The notes below the pieces were generated by a model. The model searched no databases. It saw nothing but the letters and a program-made list of their open reading frames with translations, and had not been told where the DNA came from. This document shows positions 59,488 to 64,000 of a stretch of 64,000 nucleotides of DNA, piece by piece (position 1 is the first letter of the stretch; every line of letters begins with the position of its first letter). This DNA is from Thalassospira marina (GTDB taxonomy: Bacteria > Pseudomonadota > Alphaproteobacteria > Rhodospirillales > Thalassospiraceae). The stretch is from positions 2,653,001 through 2,717,000 of the forward strand of contig NZ_CP024199.1 in assembly GCF_002844375.1 (NCBI RefSeq), read 5' to 3'. The position numbers and the translations under genes are program-made.

Positions 59488-60690
59488 TCAGTTTTTCGCC
59501 AAAAACCGTTCCAGCCCGTCCATCGCCTGGTGAATACGGTCTTCCGACACCGCATAACAGGCGCGGATAAAGCCCGCACCTTCGGGGCCAAATGCCTCAC
59601 CCGGTGCAAGGCCAACACCTTCGGAAAGCAAAAGCTGCTTGGCAAATCCAAGCGTGTCACTCACCCCATCAATCCGGAAAAAGGCATAAAAGGCGGCTTC
59701 GGCCTCGGGCAGCATGACACGCGGCATGGCAGATAGGCGTTCAACCAGCACTTTGCGCGACCGTGCGTAACGATCGCGCGAACTGGCAACAAATTCCTCG
59801 CCATCGCGCAGGGCGACAATCCCGGCCTGCTGCACAAAACCCGCCGGGCAGGACACGTTAAATTCCATCAGCTTTTCAAGCTCGCCCGTGGCGGCAGCCG
59901 GTGCCGTGATCCAGCCCAGGCGCCAGCCCGTCATCGCCCATGCCTTGGAAAAACTGTTAATCACCATGATGCGGCTGTCTTCGCGCATAAAAGGCACAAA
60001 AGACGGTGCAAAATTCTGCCCGTTATAGACCAGACGGGCGTAAACCTCGTCAGCGACAATCCAGATACCGCGCGCATGGGCAAATTCAACCAGTTTTGCC
60101 TGGTCTTCCGCCGGCATCATCCAGCCGGTGGGATTGTTGGGGGTATTTAACAAAATAACTTTGGTTGCCGGGGTGCAGGCATCAAACAGCGATTGCACAT
60201 CAAGCTGCCAGCCACCACTGGTATCCGCCTGCAATGGCACCGTGCTGACCGAGGCCCCCAATACCTGCGGGATCGCCACAATATTGGGCCAGATCGGCGA
60301 TGTGGTTACCAGATGGTCGCCCGCCCCCAGCACCGATTGCAACGTCACCATAATCGCATTCAGCCCCGACACCGTGACAATCACATTATCGGGCGCAAGC
60401 CCGGTGCCATAAAGGCCGTTCATATAACCTGCCAGTGCTTCTCGCAGCGGGGCGATACCCGCATTGGGCTGATAAAATGTGTCACCGGCGGCAAGCGCAT
60501 CCATCGCAGCCTTGCGAATAAATTCCGGCGTGGGCTGGTCAGGTTCACCAAACCACAGGGGCACAACATTGTCGCGGCCCATGCCCAAATGCGCGACTTC
60601 GCGAATTTGCGATGGCGTAATATCACGCACCACCTTGCGAATACCTTCATGGACAAACGGGCTGCGGGCGGCGAAGTCGGCGGTGCTCAT
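59488..60690 (-). CDS. Class I/II PLP-dependent aminotransferase (AspC/AlaT-like)
   Basis: 400 residues. It has VPLWFGEPDQPTPEFIRKAA, LNTPNNPTGWMMP, ADEVYARLVYNGQNFAP and the PLP Lys in NSFSKAWAMTGWRLGW. The group covers aspartate, alanine or aromatic aminotransferases, and the exact amino acid is not readable. It stands alone and ends at a strong terminator shared with the desaturase. Confidence 0.88.
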   Translation of the reverse strand: MSTADFAARSPFVHEGIRKVVRDITPSQIREVAHLGMGRDNVVPLWFGEPDQPTPEFIRKAAMDALAAGDTFYQPNAGIAPLREALAGYMNGLYGTGLAPDNVIVTVSGLNAIMVTLQSVLGAGDHLVTTSPIWPNIVAIPQVLGASVSTVPLQADTSGGWQLDVQSLFDACTPATKVILLNTPNNPTGWMMPAEDQAKLVEFAHARGIWIVADEVYARLVYNGQNFAPSFVPFMREDSRIMVINSFSKAWAMTGWRLGWITAPAAATGELEKLMEFNVSCPAGFVQQAGIVALRDGEEFVASSRDRYARSRKVLVERLSAMPRVMLPEAEAAFYAFFRIDGVSDTLGFAKQLLLSEGVGLAPGEAFGPEGAGFIRACYAVSEDRIHQAMDGLERFLAKN

Positions 60691-61032
60691 GATGTGTAAT
60701 CCATTTATGAAAACAGGCTGTTACCCGATATCACCGTGAAACAAGCCACCGCGTCAACCACAGTCCGCACGTGGTTTGAAAAATCCAGCAAGATTGTGAA
60801 AAACCAGCAACAGCCCCCTACCGCAGTGCGCATGCCCCCTCAAAAATCAGCAGTAACGTTTCCCACCCCGAACCGGTGTTTAGGATGCCTTTTACAATAT
60901 CGCGATGCCACCCATTCGATTTGCACATGGGTAAATTGTGCATGCCATGATTGACATTTTTATTTCGGTAAATGAATAATCAACCACACTACTTTTAGTG
61001 GACAAATCACCCATACGATCGGACCTGCCCCC
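60691..61032. other. Divergent promoter region upstream of the SulP gene
   Basis: 342 bases without a supported gene. The last 90 bases are AT-rich and contain the short dyad CACTA-CTTT-TAGTG at 60987-61000. Confidence 0.5.
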
Positions 61033-62769
61033 ATGAATGACATCTCAGCGCGCAAATCCTCTGGCTGGAACCTGTTTTTACCCAAACTGGTCACTGTATT
61101 TCGCGAGGGTTATTCGCTGGCTAACCTGCGCCAGGATGCCATTTCGGGCATGACGGTTGCCGTGGTTGCCCTACCGCTTTCGATGGCGCTGGCGATTGCC
61201 AGCGGGGCCACGCCCGATAAGGGGCTGATTACGGCAATTATAGCCGGATTTTTCATATCAGCCCTGGGGGGTAGCCGGTTTCAAATTGGCGGGCCGACCG
61301 GTGCCTTTGTGGTGGTGGTGTTTAACGTCATTGCCCAATTTGGCTATGACGGCTTGATCATTGCCACCCTGATGGCAGGCATCATGCTGATCATTGCCGG
61401 GCTGGCGCGCTTTGGCACCTGGATCAAATATATCCCCGAACCGGTTGTAACAGGTTTTACATCCGGCATTGCCGTAATCATTTTCACCAGCCAGATCAAG
61501 GATCTGTTTGGCCTTAAAATGGCGGAAATGCCTGCTGAATTTATCGCCAAGATCGAGGCCCTGTGGCAGGCCCGCGCAACGCTGGACCCGGTCAACCTTG
61601 CTATCGCCCTAGGTGCGCTGGCCATTATCATCATCGCCCGGCGCACAGCCCCCAAACTGCCCAGCTTTCTGATCGCGGTTGCCCTGGCATCGCTGGTGGT
61701 CGCCATTGGCAATTTGCCCATTGATACCATCGGTTCGCGGTTTGGCGGCATTTCCGCCGATATCAGCCTGCCTACCCTGCCCGTCATTACAACCGCGCGC
61801 ATTATGGAACTGATGCCCAGCGCCTTTACCATTGCCTTTCTTGCCGGGATCGAAAGCCTGCTTTCCGCCATGGTTGCCGATGGCATGACCGGGCGAAGGC
61901 ATCGGTCCAACTGTGAACTGGTTGCGCAGGGTGTTGCCAATCTGGCATCCGGGCTGTTTGGCGGGTTACCGGCAACCGGGGCCATTGCGCGTACGGCCAC
62001 CAATATCCGTTCCGGGGCAAAATCGCCGGTATCGGGCATGTTACATGCTGTTTTCCTGCTGGTTTTCATGCTGCTGTTGGCACCACTTGCCAATTACATC
62101 CCGCTGGCCGCCCTTGCCGCCGTCCTTATGGTCGTCGCCTGGAATATGAGCGAGATTGACCGCTTCGCCCGCCTGCTGCGCGGCCCGCTGGGCGACAGGC
62201 TGGTTCTGGTGTTGACTTTTGGCCTGACGGTAATGGTTGACCTGACAGTTGCCATTCAGGCCGGTGTGGTGCTGGCGGCCATTTTGTTCATGCATCGCAT
62301 GTCTGAAAGCGTGATCATTGCGCAAACCCCGACCAATGGTGCCAACACCGCGTTGCCAAACCGGGGCACCGCCAACGGCACACTTATTCGCCAGGACCAG
62401 CCCGATGCCCTGTCAGACAACCCGATTGCACGTGATGGCATCCCCGATAATCTTGAAATTTACCGCCTGTCCGGGCCATTATTTTTTGGTGTTGCCAACC
62501 GCCTGACCGACGTGATCGACAGTGTCGCCGGATACCCGCGCGACTTTATCCTGTGTATGGATGATGTCCCCATGATTGATGCCAGCGGCGCTTCACGCAT
62601 TGAACATTTCATCTCCACCTGCAACCGTCACGGCACAAGGCTGTTTCTGGTTGGGTTGCGCCCGCAACCGCAAAAGGTGCTAGCGGGCATGGGCATCCTT
62701 GATCAAAGCGCACTTCAGGTTGAAACCGATATTGCCAGCGCCCTGCATAAAATCCGCCCGGCGGCCTGA
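61033..62769 (+). CDS. SulP-family anion transporter with STAS domain
   Basis: 578 residues. The N-terminal transport domain has about twelve membrane segments, with AISGMTVAVVALPLSMALAIASGATPDKGL and IGGPTGAFVVVVFNVIAQFG as SLC26/SulP signatures, and CELVAQGVANLASGLFGGLPATGAIARTATNIRSGAKSP. The C-terminal STAS domain lies at about 470-575 (IYRLSGPLFFGVANRLTDVI, DDVPMIDASGASRIEHF). It imports sulfate, bicarbonate or a dicarboxylate. Sulfate is attractive given cysDNC 5 kb away, but these are separate operons. Confidence 0.9.
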   Translation: MNDISARKSSGWNLFLPKLVTVFREGYSLANLRQDAISGMTVAVVALPLSMALAIASGATPDKGLITAIIAGFFISALGGSRFQIGGPTGAFVVVVFNVIAQFGYDGLIIATLMAGIMLIIAGLARFGTWIKYIPEPVVTGFTSGIAVIIFTSQIKDLFGLKMAEMPAEFIAKIEALWQARATLDPVNLAIALGALAIIIIARRTAPKLPSFLIAVALASLVVAIGNLPIDTIGSRFGGISADISLPTLPVITTARIMELMPSAFTIAFLAGIESLLSAMVADGMTGRRHRSNCELVAQGVANLASGLFGGLPATGAIARTATNIRSGAKSPVSGMLHAVFLLVFMLLLAPLANYIPLAALAAVLMVVAWNMSEIDRFARLLRGPLGDRLVLVLTFGLTVMVDLTVAIQAGVVLAAILFMHRMSESVIIAQTPTNGANTALPNRGTANGTLIRQDQPDALSDNPIARDGIPDNLEIYRLSGPLFFGVANRLTDVIDSVAGYPRDFILCMDDVPMIDASGASRIEHFISTCNRHGTRLFLVGLRPQPQKVLAGMGILDQSALQVETDIASALHKIRPAA

Positions 62770-62812
62770 CCGGCCGTTCCCAACGGCAAACGATCCGTCA
62801 CCAATACCCCAA

Positions 62813-62847
62813 TCCATACCGCGCAGGCCCTGATTGCGCGGTATGGA
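62813..62847. other. 13-base inverted repeat between SulP and ABC importer genes
   Basis: TCCATACCGCGCA (62813-62825) and TGCGCGGTATGGA (62835-62847) around a 9-base loop. It may terminate the SulP transcript despite the lack of a T run, or serve as operator for the following importer. Confidence 0.6.
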
Positions 62848-63034
62848 CGCATATGCCTGCTGCCAAAACCATGAATTGCGATAAAACGCTGCTTTGGCGC
62901 AGTTTTTTGGAAACCATTCGCCCATTACAGCGTTAACCCTGAATGCAGCCTTCCCGCCAAGGTCGAAAGAACCGCCCATTTTGAACGAGGCAGGCGCGCA
63001 CCAAAGTCAATAATTGGCAATTCAGGGAACTCTT

Positions 63035-64000
63035 ATGTCAGACAGGGACGTTGTGATTTCCGCGCGCGCGGTCAGCAAACGCTTTGGTACGGGCCCCCAT
63101 GCGGTCCATGCCCTTGATGATGTTTCGGTTGATATCTTCCAGAACGAATTTTTCACCATGCTGGGCCCGTCAGGCTGCGGCAAAACCACGCTTTTACGCC
63201 TGATTGGCGGGTTCGAGCAGGCAAGCGATGGTGAAATCGCCCTTGAAGGTAAGGCGTTAAACGACCTGCCCCCCTTCAAACGGCCGATCAACACGGTGTT
63301 TCAGTCCTATGCGCTGTTTCCGCATTTAACCGTGCGTCAGAACATCACCTTTGGGCTGGAAATGCAAAATATGCCCAAGGATGCCGCCAATCGCCGGGCA
63401 GATGAAATGCTGGAACTCGTGCGCCTGGCCCAATTTGGCGACCGCCAGCCCAGCCAGCTTTCCGGTGGGCAACAACAGCGCATTGCCCTTGCCCGCGCAT
63501 TGGCCCCGGCGCCAAAGGTTTTGCTGCTTGATGAACCGCTTTCTGCGCTTGATCTGAAACTTCGCAAGGAAATGCAGATCGAACTGAAACGCCTGCAAAC
63601 CGAAACCGGCATTACCTTTGTTTTCGTGACCCACGATCAGGAAGAAGCCCTTGCCATGTCAGACCGCATTGCGGTGATGCAGGCGGGTAAAATCCTGCAA
63701 ATCGGCTCGCCTCGCAAAATATACGAAAACCCGACCCACCGCTTTGTTGCCGATTTCATTGGCGACAGCAATTTTCTGCAGGGCGATATCCTGCCCGATG
63801 CCACCACCGGCATCCCGGCCAGCCTTGCCTTGCCGGGTGGTCAGAATGTCAGCCTTGCCGGGGTAATTCAAAATGGGTCCTCGTCCCCCACACCGGCCCC
63901 GGCCAGGGCCACCATTGCCATCCGCCCGGAACGCATCATGCTGCAACCACGTACCAACAGCGAAACCGCCCTGCATGGCCGGATTGATGATGTCGTTTAT
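63035..64000 (+). CDS. Polyamine-type ABC importer ATP-binding protein (PotA/PotG-like), 3' cut
   Basis: 322 residues in the window; the frame is still open at the last base, so the end is missing. Walker A GPSGCGKT, Q-loop VFQSYALFPHLTV, signature LSGGQQQR, Walker B VLLLDEPLSALD, H-loop VTHDQEEALAMSD, then a TOBE-type C-terminus with ATIAIRPERIML. This is the PotA/PotG/FutC group that drives spermidine or putrescine import. AGGGA precedes the ATG. The permease and binding-protein genes presumably follow beyond the window. Confidence 0.9.
   Translation, partial: MSDRDVVISARAVSKRFGTGPHAVHALDDVSVDIFQNEFFTMLGPSGCGKTTLLRLIGGFEQASDGEIALEGKALNDLPPFKRPINTVFQSYALFPHLTVRQNITFGLEMQNMPKDAANRRADEMLELVRLAQFGDRQPSQLSGGQQQRIALARALAPAPKVLLLDEPLSALDLKLRKEMQIELKRLQTETGITFVFVTHDQEEALAMSDRIAVMQAGKILQIGSPRKIYENPTHRFVADFIGDSNFLQGDILPDATTGIPASLALPGGQNVSLAGVIQNGSSSPTPAPARATIAIRPERIMLQPRTNSETALHGRIDDVVY

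Noticed and set aside
1..64000. CRISPR arrays, insertion sequences, prophage genes
   Set aside because: No regularly spaced repeats, transposase, integrase or phage structural genes were found on either strand.

Overview
This window comes from a free-living, metabolically versatile alphaproteobacterium. The gene set (ChvE/GguAB with GbpR, AST arginine catabolism, cyanide-insensitive quinol oxidase, fused CysNC, aldehyde dehydrogenase plus DUF779, many ABC importers), the moderate GC content and the RBS and terminator style look most like a marine Rhodospirillales member such as Thalassospira. That assignment is inferred from gene content, because no search could be run. The window is ordinary chromosome with well-packed operons. 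I found no CRISPR array, insertion sequence, rRNA or intact prophage. The only clear accessory-looking patch is an AT-rich DUF3800 gene between tRNA-Val and the sugar operon.

Layout. 0.1-1.8 kb: phosphoglycolate-phosphatase-like HAD gene, tRNA-Val(CAC), DUF3800 gene. 1.9-9.1 kb: sugar importer chvE-gguA-gguB with a sugar-acid dehydratase downstream, and divergent gbpR. 9.5-10.5 kb: an AAA NTPase and a secreted SNase-like nuclease. 10.6-17.7 kb: a tightly coupled operon (binding protein, double permease, ATPase, metallo-beta-lactamase-fold hydrolase, histidine phosphatase, HAD phosphatase) divergent from a DeoR/GlpR-type repressor, with two matching TTTCG-NN-CGAAA operators between them. I propose that it imports and dephosphorylates an unidentified phosphate ester. 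17.7-20.8 kb: class II glutamine amidotransferase, tRNA-Thr(CGT), and a sigma factor with a very long N-terminal extension. 21-25.8 kb: adenylate/guanylate cyclase, then a two-component system divergent from a His-rich periplasmic protein, with striking repeats in between. 26-33 kb: acetyltransferase, Na/Pi cotransporter, glpD, asnB, Lrp regulator. 33.3-37.9 kb: sigma-54 activator divergent from aldehyde dehydrogenase-DUF779, with a perfect -24/-12 promoter. 37.9-44.1 kb: YeiH-type exporter with its LysR regulator, the cioA-cioB-DUF2474 oxidase operon, and an MFS transporter. 44.5-53.4 kb: arginine catabolism in unusual form (M20 hydrolase-astA-astD-astB-class III aminotransferase), flanked by a divergent aminotransferase and an Lrp regulator. 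53.6-56.5 kb: cysD-cysNC sulfate activation. 56.5-60.7 kb: an untracked 52-residue membrane peptide, an unrecognised 298-residue protein, a delta-9-type desaturase, an aminotransferase. 61-64 kb: SulP anion transporter and the start of a polyamine-type ABC importer, cut by the window end.

Themes: scavenging (sugars, phosphate esters, phosphate, sulfate, arginine and polyamines), local regulators encoded next to their targets, and many well-formed inverted repeats in the divergent intergenic regions that can be tested as operators.
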